This document shows, piece by piece, positions 35,191 to 48,620 of a stretch of 64,000 nucleotides of DNA (within the stretch, counting starts at the first letter, position 1; the number at the start of each line of letters is the position of its first letter). This stretch comes from Osmia lignaria lignaria (lineage: Eukaryota > Arthropoda > Insecta > Hymenoptera > Megachilidae): contig NW_027478168.1 in NCBI RefSeq assembly GCF_051020975.1, positions 10,664,001 to 10,728,000 of the forward strand, written 5' to 3'. The notes below the pieces were generated by a model. The model saw only the letters and a list, made by a program, of their open reading frames with translations, had not been told where the DNA came from and searched no databases. The position numbers were made by a program, and so were the translations under genes.

Positions 35191-38100
35191 GGAACTTTTA
35201 AATATCTTGATATATCTCGAGAACTACGCATCTGATCAAAAAATGTCATAGAACGTAAAAAGTAGGAAACTTAATTCTCTACAAAAAAGGTCTCTTAACA
35301 TTTTGCCATAGCTCGCTTCGTTTCCGAGATATTTGCAGATTTATCTCAAGGGAAGGGGCCTGACGGACATATTTCGAGATATTTCTTCTTCTTGTTGTTC
35401 TTCTTCTGCACAGCTAAGCTGGAAGTGGCATTTGCGGCTCGCACTATTGCAGAGTTATCTCAAAGAAAGGGGCCACGGTGTTTCTGTATCTCTATTATGT
35501 TGGTGCGGCTTCGGAACTTTTAAATATCTCGATATATCTCGAAAACTACGCTTCTGATCAAAAAATATCATAGAACATAAATTGTAGGAAACATAATTCT
35601 CTACAAAAAAGGTCTCTCAACATTTTGCCATAGCTCGCTTCGTTTCCGAGATATTTGCAGATATATCTCAAGGGCAGGGGCCTGACGGACATATTTCGAG
35701 ATATTTCTTCTTCTTGTTGTTCTTCTTCTGCACAGCTAAGCTGGAAGTGGCATTTACAGCTCGCAATAGTGCAGAGTTATCTCAAAGAAAGGGGCCACGG
35801 TGTTTCTGTATCTCTATTATGTTGGTGCGGCTTCGGAACTTTTAAATATCTTGATATATCTCGAGAACTGCGCATCTGATCAAAAAATATCATAGAACAT
35901 AAAAAGTAGGAAACTTAATTCTCTACAAAAAAGGTCTCTTAACATTTTGCCATACCTCGCTTCGTTTCCGAGATATTTGCAGATTTATCTCAAGGGAAGG
36001 GGCCTGACGGACATATTTCGAGATATTTCTTCTTCTTGTTGTTCTTCTTCTGCACAGCAAAGCTGGAAGTGGAATTTGCGGCTCGCACTAGTGCAGAGTT
36101 ATCTCAAAGAAAGGGGCCACGGTGTTTCTGTATCTGTATTATGTTGGTGCGGCTTCGGAACTTTTAAATATCTTGATATATCTCGAGAACTACGCATCTG
36201 ATCAAAAAATATCATAGAACATAAAAAGTAGGAAACTTAATTCTCTACAAAAAAGGTCTCTTAACATTTTGCCATAGCTCGCTTCGTTTCCGAGATATTT
36301 GCAGATTTATCTCAAGGGAAGGGGCCTGACGGACATATTTCGAGATATTTCTTCTTCTTGTTGTTCTTCTTCTGCACAGCTAAGCTGGAAGTGGCATTTG
36401 CGGCTCGCACTAGTGCAGAGTTATCTCAAAGAAAGGGGCCACGGTGTTTCTGTATCTGTATTATGTTGGTGCGGCTTCGGCACTTTTAAATATCTTGATA
36501 TATCTCGAGAACTACGCATCTGATCAAAAAATATCATAGAAGATAAAAAGTAGCAAACTTAATTCTCTACAAAAAAGGTCTCTCAACATTTTGCCATACC
36601 TCGCTTCGTTTCCGAGATATTTGCAGATTTATCTCAAGGGAAGGGGCCTGACGGACATATTTCGACATATTTCTTCTTCTTGTTGTTCTTCTTCTGCACA
36701 GCTAAGCTGGAAATGGCATTTGCGGCTCGCACTAGTGCAGAGTTATCTCAAAGAAAGGGGCCACGGTGTTTGTGTATCTGTATTATGTTGGTGCGGCTTC
36801 GGCACTTTTAAATATCTTGATATATCTCGAGAACTACGCATCTGATCAAAAAATATCATAGAACATAAAAAGTAGGAAACTTAATTCTCTACAAAAAAGG
36901 TCTCTTAACATTTCGCCATAGCTCGCTTCGTTTCCGAGATATTTGCAGATTTATCTCAAGGGAAGGGGCCTGTCGGACATATTTCGAGATATTTCTTCTT
37001 CTTGTTGTTCTTCTTCTGCACAGCTAAGCTGGAAGTGGCATTTGCGGCTCGCACTAGTGCAGAGTTATCTCAAAGAAAGGGGCCACGGTGTTTCTGTATC
37101 TCTATTATGTTGGTGCGGCTTCGGAACTTTTAAATATCTCGATATATCTCGAAAACTACGCTTCTGATCGAAAAATATCATAGAACATAAATTGTAGGAA
37201 ACATAATTCTCTACAAAACACGTCTCTTAACATTTTGCCATAGCTCGCTTCGTTTCCGAGATATTTGCAGATTCAGCTCAAAGGAACGGGCCTGACGGAC
37301 ATATTTCGAGATACTTCTTTTTCTTGTTGGTCTTCCTCTGCACAGCTAAGCTGGAAGTGGCATTTGCAGCTCGCAATAGTGCAGAGTTATCCCAAAGAAA
37401 GGGGCCACGGTGTTTCTGTATCTCTATTATGTTGGTGCGGCTTCGGAACTTTTAAATATCTTGATATATCTCGAGAACTACGCATCTGATCAAAAAATAT
37501 CATAGAACATAAAAAGTAGGAAACTTAATTCTCTACAAAAAGGGTCTCTTAACATTTTGCCATAGCTCGCTTCGTTTCCGAGATATTTGCAGATTTATCT
37601 CAAGGGAAGGGGCCTAACGGACATATTTCGAGATATTTCTTCTTCTTGTTGTTCTTCTTCTGCACAGCTAAACTGGAAGTGGCATTTCCAGCTCGCAATA
37701 GTGCAGAGTTATCTCAAAGAAAGGAGCCACGGTGTTTCTGTATCTCTATTATGTTGGTGCGGCTTCGGAACTTTTAAATATCTTGATATATCTCGAGAAC
37801 TACGCATCTGATCAAAAAATATCATAGAACATAAAAAGTAGGAAACTTAATTCTCTACAAAAAAGGTCTCTTAACATTTTGCCATACCTCGCTTCGTTTC
37901 CGAGATATTTGCAGATTTATCTCAAGGGAAGGGGCCTGACGGACATATTTCGAGATATTTCTTCTTCTTGTTGTTCTTCTTCTGCACAGCTAAGCTGGAA
38001 GTGGCATTTGCGGCTCGCACTAGTGCAGAGTTATCTGAAAGAAAGGGGCCACGGTGTTTCTGTATCTCTATTATGTTGGTGCGGCTTCGGAACTTTTAAA

Positions 38101-38870
38101 TATCTTGATATATCTCGAGAACTACGCATCTGATCAAAAAATATCATAGAACATAAAAAGTAGGAAACTTAATTCTCTACAAAAAAGGTCTCTTAACATT
38201 TTGCCATAGCTCGCTTCGTTTCCGAGATATTTGCAGATTTATCTCAAGGGAAGGGGCCTGACGGACATATTTCGAGATATTTCTTCTTCTTGTTGTTCTT
38301 CTTCTGCACAGCTAAGCTGGAAGTGGCATTTGCGGCTCGCACTATTGCAGAGTTATCTCAAAGAAAGGGGCCACGGTGTTTCTGTATCTCTATTATGTTG
38401 GTGCGGCTTCGGAACTTTTAAATATCTCGATATATCTCGAAAACTACGCTTCTGATGAAAAAATATCATAGAACATAAATTGTAGGAAACATAATTCTCT
38501 ACAAAAAAGGTCTCTCAACATTTTGCCATAGCTCGCTTCGTTTCCGAGATATTTGCAGATATATCTCAAGGGCAGGGGCCTGACGGACATATTTCGAGAT
38601 ATTTCTTCTTCTTGTTGTTCTTCTTCTGCACAGCTAAGCTGGAAGTGGCATTTACAGCTCGCAATAGTGCAGAGTTATCTCAAAGAAAGGGGCCACGGTG
38701 TTTCTGTATCTCTATTATGTTGGTGCGGCTTCGGAACTTTTAAATATCTTGATATATCTCGAGAACTGCGCATCTGATCAAAAAATATCATAGAACATAA
38801 AAAGTAGGAAACGTAATTCTCTACAAAAAAGGTCTCTTAACATTTTGCCATAGCTCGCTTCGTTTCCGAG
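34689..38870 (+). repeat. Second 9-monomer step (offset 2898 bp)
   Basis: The units at 34689, 35011, 35333 and 35655 recur at 37587, 37909, 38231 and 38553. They share AAAGGAGCC, CCATACCTCGC, CACTATTGCAG and CAAGGGCAGGGG with GAACTGCGC. Some sites differ (TTCCGCACAGC against TTCTGCACAGC; CAACGAAAGG against TGAAAGAAAGG). Together with 31791 this makes three steps of one 9-monomer spacing, with similarity falling away between the steps. The intervening units 35977-37264 are GCGGCTCGCACTAGTG/TATCTGTATT types. The unit at 37265 has CTTTTTCTTGTTGGTC. Confidence 0.86.
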
Positions 38871-39515
38871 ATATTTGCAGATTTATCTCAAGGGAAGGGG
38901 CCTAACGGACATATTTCGAGATATTTCTTCTTTTTGTTTTTCTTCTTCTGCACAGCTAAGCTGGAAGTGGCATTTGCGGCTCGCACTATTGCAGAGTTAT
39001 CTCAAAGAAAGGGGCCACGGTGTTTCTGTATCTCTATTATGTTGGTGCGGCTTCGGAACTTTTAAATATCTCGATATATCTCGAAAACTACGCTTCTGAT
39101 CAAAAAATATCATACAACATAAATTGTAGGAAACATAATTCTCTACAAAAAAGGTCTCTCAACATTTTGCCATAGCTCGCTTCGTTTCCGAGATATTTGC
39201 AGATATATCTCAAGGGCAGGGGCCTGACGGACATATTTCGAGATATTTCTTCTTCTTGTTGTTCTTCTTCTGCACAGCTAAGCTGGAAGTGGCATTTACA
39301 GCTCGCAATAGTGCAGAGTTATCTCAAAGAAAGGGGCCACGGTGTTTCTGTATCTCTATTATGTTGGTGCGGCTTCGGAACTTTTAAATATCTTGATATA
39401 TCTCGAGAACTGCGCATCTGATCAAAAAATATCGAACATAAAAAGTAGGAAACTTGATTCTCTACAAAAAAGGTCTCTTAAGATTTTGCCATAGCTCGCT
39501 TCGTTTCCGAGATAT
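38231..39515 (+). repeat. Dimer repeat (644 bp)
   Basis: The units at 38231/38553 are repeated as 38875/39197. The first member has CACTATTGCAG and a K tail, the second CAAGGGCAGGGG and GAACTGCGC. The unit at 38875 has a distinctive CTTTTTGTTTTTC tract and CCTAACGG. The dimer ends in a unit shortened to 319 bp by a 3-bp deletion. Confidence 0.88.
39431..39440 (+). repeat. 3-bp deletion (ATATCGAACATA), monomer of 319 bp
   Basis: ATATCATAGAACATA has become ATATCGAACATA, the only 3-bp change in the window. The junction lies at about 39433/39434. It was not copied to any other unit here, so it is young or was never caught in an amplification. Confidence 0.92.
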
Positions 39516-40157
39516 TTGCAGATTTATCTCAAGGGAAGGGGCCTAACGGACATATTTCGAGAAGTTTCTTCTTCTTGTTGTTCTTCTTCTGCACAGCTAA
39601 GCTGGAAGTGGCATTTGCGGCTCGCACTAGTGCACAGTTATCTCAAAGAAAGGGGCCACGGTGTTTCTGTATCTCTAATATGTTGGTGCGGCTTCGGAAC
39701 TTTTAAGTATCTCGATATATCTCGAAAACTACGCTTCTGATCAAAAAATATCATAGAACATAAATTGTAGGAAACATAATTCTCTACAAAAAACGTCTCT
39801 TAACATTTTGCCATAGCTCGCTTCGTTTCCGAGATATTTGCAGATTCAGCTCAAAGGAACTGGCCTGACGGACATATTTCGAGATATTTCTTCTTCTTGT
39901 TGTTCTTCCTCTACACAGCTAAGCTGGAAGTGGCATTTGCAGCTCGCAATAGTGCAGAGTTATCTCAAAGAAAGGGGCCACGGTGTTTCTGTATCTATTA
40001 TGTTGGTGCGGCTTCGGAACTTTTAAATATCTTGATATATCTCGAGAACTACGCATCTGATCAAAAAATATCATAGAACATAAAAAGTAGGAAACTTAAT
40101 TCTCTACAAAAAAGGTCTCTTAACATTTTGCCATAGCTCGCTTCGTTTCCGAGATAT
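39516..40157 (+). repeat. Two variant monomers, the second of 320 bp
   Basis: The unit at 39516 has GAGAAGTTTC, GTGCACAGTTATC and CTCTAATATG. The one at 39838 is an ATTCAGCTCAAAGGAACTGG/TTCCTC type with CTACACAGC and a 2-bp (CT) deletion at TGTATCTATTATG, near 39991-40000. They separate the 9-monomer region from the 5-monomer HOR. Confidence 0.88.
39991..40000 (+). repeat. 2-bp deletion (TATCTCTATT to TATCTATT)
   Basis: One CT is missing from TGTATCTCTATTATG. This differs from the AT/TA deletion at 44177, although it hits the same 10-bp spot of the monomer. It is a single event with no copies in the window. Confidence 0.9.
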
Positions 40158-43100
40158 TTGCAGATTTATCTCAAGGGAAGGGGCCTGACGGACATATTTC
40201 GAGATATTTCTTCTTCTTGTTGTTCTTCTTCTGCACAGCTAAGCTGGAAGTGGCATTTGCGGCTCGCACTAGTGCAGAGTTATCTCAAAGAAAGGGGCCA
40301 CGGTGTTTCTGTATCTGTATTATGTTGGTGCGGCTTCGGAACTTTTAAATATCTTGATATATCTCGAGAACTACGCATCTGATCAAAAAATATCATAGAA
40401 CATAAAAAGTAGGAAACTTAATTCTCTACAAAAAAGGTCTCTTAACATTTTGCCATAGCTCGCTTCGTTTCCGAGATATTTGCAGATTTATCTCAAGGGA
40501 AGGGGCCTGACGGACATATTTCGAAATATTTCTTCTTCTTGTTGTTCTTCTTCTGCACAGCTAAGCTGGAAGTGGCATTTGCGGCTCGCACTATTGCAGA
40601 GTTATCTCAAAGAAAGGGGCCACGGTGTTTCTGTATCTCTATTATGTTGGTGCGGCTTCGTAACTTTTAAATATCTCGATATATCTCGAAAACTACGCTT
40701 CTGATCAAAAAATATCATAGAACATAAATTGTAGGAAACATAATTCTCTACAAAAAAGGTCTCTTAACATTTTGCCATAGCTCGCTTGGTTTCCGAGATA
40801 TTTGCAGATATATCTCAAGGGCAGGGGCCTGACGGACATATTTCGAGATATTTCTTCTTCTTGTTGTTCTTCTTCTGCACAGCTAAGCTGGAAGTGGCAT
40901 TTACAGCTCGCAATAGTGCAGAGTTATCTCAAAGAAAGGGGCCACGGCGTTTCTGTATCTCTATTATGTTGGTGCGGTTTCGGAACTTTTAAATATCTTG
41001 ATATATCTCGAGAACTACGCATCTGATCAAAAAATATCATAGAACATAAAAAGTAGGAAACTTAATTCTCTACAAAAAAGGTCTCTTAACATTTTGCCAT
41101 AGCTCGCTTCGTTTCCGAGATATTTGCAGATTTATCTCAAGGGAAGGGGCCTGACGGACATATTTCGAGAAGTTTCTTCTTCTTGTTGTTCTTCTTCTGC
41201 ACAGCTAAGCTGGAAGTGGCATTTGCGGCTCGCACTAGTGCAGAGTTATCTCAAAGAAAGGGGCCACGGTGTTTCTGTATCTCTATTATGTTGGTGCGGC
41301 TTCGGAACTTTTAAATATCTCGATATATCTCGAAAACTACGCTTCTGATCAAAAAATATCATAGAACGTAAATTGTAGGAAACATTATTCTCTACAAAAA
41401 AGGTCTCTTAACATTTTGCCATAGCTCGCTTCGTTTCCGAGATATTTGCAGATTCATCTCAAGGGAAGTGGCCTGACGGACATATTTCGAGATATTTCTT
41501 CTTCTTGTTGTTCTTCTTCTGCACAGCTAAGCTGGAAGTGGCATTTGCAGCTCGCAATAGTGCAGAGTTATCCCAAAGAAAGGGGCCACGGTGTTTCTGT
41601 ATCTCTATTATGTTGGTGCGGCTTCGGAACTTTTAAATATCTCGATATATCTCGAAAACTACGCTTCTGATCAAAAAATATCATAGAACATAAAAAGTAG
41701 GAAACTTAATTCTCTACAAAAAAGGTCTCTTAACATTTTGCCATAGCTCGCTTCGTTTCCGAGATATTTGCAGATTTATCTCAAGGGAAGGGGCCTGACG
41801 GACATATTTCGAGATATTTCTTCTTCTTGTTGTTCTTCTTCTGCACAGCTAAGCTGGAAGTGGCATTTGCGGCTCGCACTAGTGCAGAGTTATCTCAAAG
41901 AAAGGGGCCACGGTGTTTCTGTATCTGTATTATGTTGGTGCGGCTTCGGAACTTTTAAATATCTTGATATATCTCGAGAACTACGCATCTGATCAAAAAA
42001 TATCATAGAACATAAAAAGTAGGAAACTTAATTCTCTACAAAAAAGGTCTCTTAACATTTTGCCATAGCTCGCTTCGTTTCCGAGATATTTGCAGATTTA
42101 TCTCAAGGGAAGGGGCCTGACGGACATATTTCGAAATATTTCTTCTTCTTGTTGTTCTTCTTCTGCACAGCTAAGCTGGAAGTGGCATTTGCGGCTCGCA
42201 CTATTGCAGAGTTATCTCAAAGAAAGGGGCCACGGTGTTTCTGTATCTCTATTATGTTGGTGCGGCTTCGTAACTTTTAAATATCTCGATATATCTCGAA
42301 AACTACGCTTCTGATCAAAAAATATCATAGAACATAAATTGTAGGAAACATAATTCTCTACAAAAAAGGTCTCTTAACATTTTGCCATAGCTCGCTTGGT
42401 TTCCGAGATATTTGCAGATATATCTCAAGGGCAGGGGCCTGACGGACATATTTCGAGATATTTCTTCTTCTTGTTGTTCTTCTTCTGCACAGCTAAGCTG
42501 GAAGTGGCATTTACAGCTCGCAATAGTGCAGAGTTATCTCAAAGAAAGGGGCCACGGCGTTTCTGTATCTCTATTATGTTGGTGCGGTTTCGGAACTTTT
42601 AAATATCTTGATATGTCTCGAGAACTACGCATCTGATCAAAAAATATCATAGAACATAAAAAGTAGGAAACTTAATTCTCTACAAAAAAGGTCTCTTAAC
42701 ATTTTGCCATAGCTCGCTTCGTTTCCGAGATATTTGCAGATTTATCTCAAGGGAAGGGGCCTGACGGACATATTTCGAGAAGTTTCTTCTTCTTGTTGTT
42801 CTTCTTCTGCACAGCTAAGCTGGAAGTGGCATTTGCGGCTCGCACTAGTGCAGAGTTATCTCAAAGAAAGGGGCCACGGTGTTTCTGTATCTCTATTATG
42901 TTGGTGCGGCTTCGGAACTTTTAAATATCTCGATATATCTCGAAAACTACGCTTCTGATCAAAAAATATCATAGAACGTAAATTGTAGGAAACATTATTC
43001 TCTACAAAAAAGGTCTCTTAACATTTTGCCATAGCTCGCTTCGTTTCCGAGATATTTGCAGATTCATCTCAAGGGAAGTGGCCTGACGGACATATTTCGA

Positions 43101-43300
43101 GATATTTCTTCTTCTTGTTGTTCTTCTTCTGCACAGCTAAGCTGGAAGTGGCATTTGCAGCTCGCAATAGTGCAGAGTTATCCCAAAGAAAGGGGCCACG
43201 GTGTTTCTGTATCTCTATTATGTTGGTGCGGCTTCGGAACTTTTAAATATCTCGATATATCTCGAAAACTACGCTTCTGATCAAAAAATATCATAGAACA
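40158..43300 (+). repeat. 5-monomer HOR (1610 bp), two copies
   Basis: The units at 40158, 40480, 40802, 41124 and 41446 recur at 41768, 42090, 42412, 42734 and 43056. Diagnostics in order are TATCTGTATT; CGAAATATTT with CACTATTGC and CTTCGTAAC; CTTGGTTTCC, GGGCAGGGG, CACGGCGTTTC and GCGGTTTCGG; GAGAAGTTTC; and TTCATCTCAAGGGAAGTGG with TATCCCAAAG. Copy 2 differs by GATATGTCTCG at 42615. The last members differ in their tails: 41446 is K with AAAAAGTAGG, while 43056 is a full K. These five types are the raw material for most of 43-64 kb. Confidence 0.93.
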
Positions 43301-44176
43301 TAAATTGTAGGAAACATAATTCTCTACAAAAAAGGTCTCTTAACATTTTGCCATAGCTCGCTTGGTTTCCGAGATATTTGCAGATATATCTCAAGGGCAG
43401 GGGCCTGACGGACATATTTCGAGATATTTCTTCTTCTTGTTGTTCTTCTTCTGCACAGCTAAGCTGGAAGTGGCATTTACAGCTCGCAATAGTGCAGAGT
43501 TATCTCAAAGAAAGGGGCCACGGCGTTTCTGTATCTCTATTATGTTGGTGCGGTTTCGGAACTTTTAAATATCTTGATATATCTCGAGAACTACGCATCT
43601 GATCAAAAAATATCATAGAACATAAAAAGTAGGAAACATAATTCTCTACAAAAAACGTCTCTTAACATTTTGCCATAGCTCGCTTCGTTTCCGAGATATT
43701 TGCAGATTCAGCTCAAAGGAACTGGCCTGACGGACATATTTGGAGATATTTCTTCTTCTTGTTGTTCTTCCTCTGCACAGCTAAGCTGGAAGTGGCATTT
43801 GCAGCTCGCAATAGTGCAGAGTTATCTCAAAGAAAGGGGCCACGGTGTTTCTGTATCTCTATTATGTTGGTGCGGCGTCGGAACTTTTAAATATCTTGAT
43901 ATATCTCGAGAACTACGCATCTGATCAAAAAATATCATAGAACATAAAAAGTAGGAAACTTAATTCTCTACAAAAAAGGTCTCTTAACATTTTGCCATAG
44001 CTCGCTTGGTTTCCGAGATATTTGCAGATTTATCTCAAGGAAAGGGGCCTGACGGACATATTTCGAGATATCTCTTCTTCTTGTTGTTCTTCTTCTGCAC
44101 AGCTAAGCTGGAAGTGGCATTTGCGGCTCGCACTAGTGCAGAGTTATCTCAAAGAAAGGGGCCACGGTGTTTCTGT

Positions 44177-44186
44177 ATCTCTTATG
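44177..44186 (+). repeat. 2-bp deletion (TATCTCTTATG), copy 1 of 3
   Basis: TCTCTATTATG is shortened to TCTCTTATG, giving a 320-bp unit (44022). The same allele is at 48361 and 57697. It marks three descendants of one ancestral block. Confidence 0.92.
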
Positions 44187-46261
44187 TTGGTGCGGCTTCG
44201 GAACTTTTAAATATCTCGATATATCTCGAAAACTACGCTTCTGATCAAAAAATATCATAGAACGTAAATTGTAGGAAACATTATTCTCTACAAAAAAGGT
44301 CTCTTAACATTTTGCCATAGCTCGCTTCGTTTCCGAGATATTTGCAGATTCATCTCAAGGGAAGTGGCCTGACGGACATATTTCGAGATATTTCTTCTTC
44401 TTGTTGTTCTTCTTCTGCACAGCTAAGCTGGAAGTGGCATTTGCAGCTCGCAATAGTGCAGAGTTATCCCAAAGAAAGGGGCCACGGTGTTTCTGTATCT
44501 CTATTATGTTGGTGCGGCTTCGGAACTTTTAAATATCTCGATATATCTCGAAAACTACGCTTCTGATCAAAAAATATCATAGAACATAAATTGTAGGAAA
44601 CATAATTCTCTACAAAAAAGGTCTCTTAACATTTTGCCATAGCTCGCTTGGTTTCCGAGATATTTGCAGATATATCTCAAGGGCAGGGGCCTGACGGACA
44701 TATTTCGAGATATTTCTTCTTCTTGTTGTTCTTCTTCTGCACAGCTAAGCTGGAAGTGCCATTTACAGCTCGCAATAGTGCAGAGTTATCTCAAAGAAAG
44801 GGGCCACGGCGTTTCTGTATCTCTATTATGTTGGTGCGGTTTCGGAACTTTTAAATATCTTGATATATCTCGAGAACTACGCATCTGATCAAAAAATATC
44901 ATAGAACATAAAAAGTAGGAAACATAATTCTCTACAAAAAACGTCTCTTAACATTTTGCCATAGCTCGCTTCGTTTCCGAGATATTTGCAGATTCAGCTC
45001 AAAGGAACTGGCCTGACGGACATATTTCGAGATATTTCTTCTTCTTGTTGTTCTTCCTCTGCACAGCTAACCTGGAAGTGGCATTTGCAGCTCGCAATAG
45101 TGCAGAGTTATCTCAATGAAAGGGGCCACGGTGTTTCTGTATCTCTATTATGTTGGTGCGGCGTCGGAACTTTTAAATATCTTGATATATCTCGAGAACT
45201 ACGCATCTGATCAAAAAATATCATAGAACATAAAAAGTAGGAAACTTAATTCTCTACAAAAAAGGTCTCTTAACATTTTGCCATAGCTCGCTTGGTTTCC
45301 GAGATATTTGCAGATTTATCTCAAGGAAAGGGGCCTGACGGACATATTTCGAGATATTTCTTCTTCTTGTTGTTCTTCTTCTGCACAGCTAAGCTGGAAG
45401 TGGCATTTGCGGCTCGCACTAGTGCAGAGTTATCTCAAAGAAAGGGGCCACGGTGTTTCTGTATCTGTATTATGTTGGTGCGGCTTCGGAACTTTTAAAT
45501 ATCTTGATATATCTCGAGAACTACGCATCTGATCAAAAAATATCATAGAACATGAAAAGTAGGAAACTTAATTCTCTACAAAAAAGGTCTCTTAACATTT
45601 TGCCATAGCTCGCTTCGTTTCCGAGATATTTGCAGATTTATCTCAAGGGAAGGGGCCTGACGGACATATTTCGAAATATTTCTTCTTCTTGTTGTTCTTC
45701 TTCTGCACAGCTAAGCTGGAAGTGGCATTTGCGGCTCGCACTATTGCAGAGTTATCTCAAAGAAAGGGGCCACGGTGTTTCTGTATCTCTATTATGTTGG
45801 TGCGGCTTCGTAACTTTTAAATATCTCGATATATCTCGAAAACTACGCTTCTGATCAAAAAATATCATAGAACATAAATTGTAGGAAACATAATTCTCTA
45901 CGAAAAAGGTCTCTTAACATTTTGCCATAGCTCGCTTGGTTTCCGAGATATTTGCAGATATATCTCAAGGGCAGGGGCCTGACGGACATATTTCGAGATA
46001 TTTCTTCTTCTTGTTGTTCTTCTTCTGCACAGCTAAGCTGGAAGTGGCATTTGCGGCTCGCACTAGTGCAGAGTTATCTCAAAGAAAGGGGCCACGGTGT
46101 TTCTGTATCTCTATTATGTTGGTGCGGCTTCGGAACTTTTAAATATCTCGATATATCTCGAAAACTACGCTTCTGATCAAAAAATATCATAGAACACAAA
46201 TTGTAGGAAACTTAATTCTCTACAAAAAAGGTCTCTTAACATTTTGCCATAGCTCGCTTCG

Positions 46262-46276
46262 TTTCCAAAATATTTG
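46262..46276 (+). repeat. Double-substituted boundary motif (TTTCCAAAATATTTG)
   Basis: The usual TTTCCGAGATATTTG is changed at both G positions of the CGAGATATTT core. Its homologues at 42090 and 50136 keep the normal sequence, so this is a private change in one copy. Confidence 0.88.
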
Positions 46277-48360
46277 CAGATTTATCTCAAGGGAAGGGGC
46301 CTGACGGACATATTTCGAAATATTTCTTCTTCTTGTTGTTCTTCTTCTGCACAGCTAAGCTGGAAGTGGCATTTGCGGCTCGCACTATTGCAGAGTTATC
46401 TCAAAGAAAGGGGCCACGGTGTTTCTGTATCTCTATTATGTTGGTGCGGCTTCGTAACTTTTAAATATCTCGATATATCTCGAAAACTACGCTTCTGATC
46501 AAAAAATATCATAGAACATAAATTGTAGGAAACATAATTCTCTACAAAAAAGGTCTCTTAACATTTTGCCATAGCTCGCTTGGTTTCCGAGATATTTGCA
46601 GATATATCTCAAGGGCAGGGGCCTGACGGACATATTTCGAGATATTTCTTCTTCTTGTTGTTCTTCTTCTGCACAGCTAAGCTGGAAGTGGCATTTACAG
46701 CTCGCAATAGTGCAGAGTTATCTCAAAGAAAGGGGCCACGGCGTTTCTGTATCTCTATTATGTTGGTGCGGTTTCGGAACTTTTAAATATCTTGATATAT
46801 CTCGAGAACTACGCATCTGATCAAAAAATATCATAGAACATAAAAAGTAGGAAACTTAATTCTCTACAAAAAAGGTCTCTTAACATTTTGCCATAGCTCG
46901 CTTCGTTTCCGAGATATTTGCAGATTTATCTCAAGGGAAGGGGCCTGACGGACATATTTCGAGAAGTTTCTTCTTCTTGTTGTTCTTCTTCTGCACAGCT
47001 AAGCTGGAAGTGGCATTTGCGGCTCGCACTAGTGCAGAGTTATCTCAAAGAAAGGGGCCACGGTGTTTCTGTATCTCTATTATGTTGGTGCGGCTTCGGA
47101 ACTTTTAAATATCTCGATATATCTCGAAAACTACGCTTCTGATCAAAAAATATCATAGAACGTAAATTGTAGGAAACATTATTCTCTACAAAAAAGGTCT
47201 CTTAACATTTTGCCATAGCTCGCTTCGTTTCCGAGATATTTGCAGATTCATCTCAAGGGAAGTGGCCTGACGGACATATTTCGAGATATTTCTTCTTCTT
47301 GTTGTTCTTCTTCTGCACAGCTAAGCTGGAAGTGGCATTTGCAGCTCGCAATAGTGCAGAGTTATCCCAAAGAAAGGGGCCACGGTGTTTCTGTATCTCT
47401 ATTATGTTGGTGCGGCTTCGGAACTTTTAAATATCTCGATATATCTCGAAAACTACGCTTCTGATCAAAAAATATCATAGAACATAAATTGTAGGAAACA
47501 TAATTCTCTACAAAAAAGGTCTCTTAACATTTTGCCATAGCTCGCTTGGTTTCCGAGATATTTGCAGATATATCTCAAGGGCAGGGGCCTGACGGACATA
47601 TTTCGAGATATTTCTTCTTCTTGTTGTTCTTCTTCTGCACAGCTAAGCTGGAAGTGGCATTTACAGCTCGCAATAGTGCAGAGTTATCTCAAAGAAAGGG
47701 GCCACGGCGTTTCTGTATCTCTATTATGTTGGTGCGGTTTCGGAACTTTTAAATATCTTGATATATCTCGAGAACTACGCATCTGATCAAAAAATATCAT
47801 AGAACATAAAAAGTAGGAAACATAATTCTCTACAAAAAACGTCTCTTAACATTTTGCCATAGCTCGCTTCGTTTCCGAGATATTTGCAGATTCAGCTCAA
47901 AGGAACTGGCCTGACGGACATATTTCGAGATATTTCTTCTTCTTGTTGTTCTTCCTCTGCACAGCTAAGCTGGAAGTGGCATTTGCAGCTCGCAATAGTG
48001 CAGAGTTATCTCAAAGAAAGGGGCCACGGTGTTTCTGTATCTCTATTATGTTGGTGCGGCGTCGGAACTTTTAAATATCTTGATATATCTCGAGAACTAC
48101 GCATCTGATCAAAAAATATCATAGAACATAAAAAGTAGGAAACTTAATTCTCTACAAAAAAGGTCTCTTAACATTTTGCCATAGCTCGCTTGGTTTCCGA
48201 GATATTTGCAGATTTATCTCAAGGAAAGGGGCCTGACGGACATATTTCGAGATATCTCTTCTTCTTGTTGTTCTTCTTCTGCACAGCTAAGCTGGAAGTG
48301 GCATTTGCGGCTCGCACTAGTGCAGAGTTATCTCAAAGAAAGGGGCCACGGTGTTTCTGT

Positions 48361-48370
48361 ATCTCTTATG
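48361..48370 (+). repeat. 2-bp deletion, copy 2 of 3
   Basis: The same TATCTCTTATG allele sits in the unit at 48206, exactly 4184 bp after copy 1. Confidence 0.92.
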
Positions 48371-48549
48371 TTGGTGCGGCTTCGGAACTTTTAAATATCT
48401 CGATATATCTCGAAAACTACGCTTCTGATCAAAAAATATCATAGAACGTAAATTGTAGGAAACATTATTCTCTACAAAAAAGGTCTCTTAACATTTTGCC
48501 ATAGCTCGCTTCGTTTCCGAGATATTTGCAGATTCATCTCAAGGGAAGT

Positions 48550-48620
48550 GGCCTGACGGACATATTTCGAGATATTTCTTCTTCTTGTTGTTCTTCTTCT
48601 GCACAGCTAAGCTGGAAGTG
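48550..48620 (+). repeat. Chimeric-monomer switch: 44342-type to 44664-type
   Basis: The unit starting at 48526 begins as a 44342-type unit (TTCATCTCAAGGGAAGTGG, last marker at 48549). It continues as a 44664-type unit (GAAGTGCCATTTACAG, first marker at 48621). The join therefore lies between, in sequence shared by both parents. One whole monomer is missing compared with 44342-44985, and the join is exactly in register. Confidence 0.87.

Larger units (their letters stand above)
42090..48550 (+). repeat. 13-monomer duplication (offset 4184 bp)
   Basis: The units from 42090 to 44342 correspond in order to those from 46274 to 48526. The offset is 4184 bp, which is 13 x 322 less a 2-bp deletion shared with 44022/48206. 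Differences seen are TTTGGAGATATT at about 43740 against TTTCGAGATATT, GATATGTC at 42615 against GATATATC, and TTTCCAAAATATT at 46262. The correspondence stops inside the unit at 48526, which switches to the sequence of the unit at 44664. Confidence 0.9.

Noticed and set aside
46262..46276. Insertion or rearrangement at TTTCCAAAATATTTG
   Set aside because: Unit length is unchanged; it is two substitutions only.
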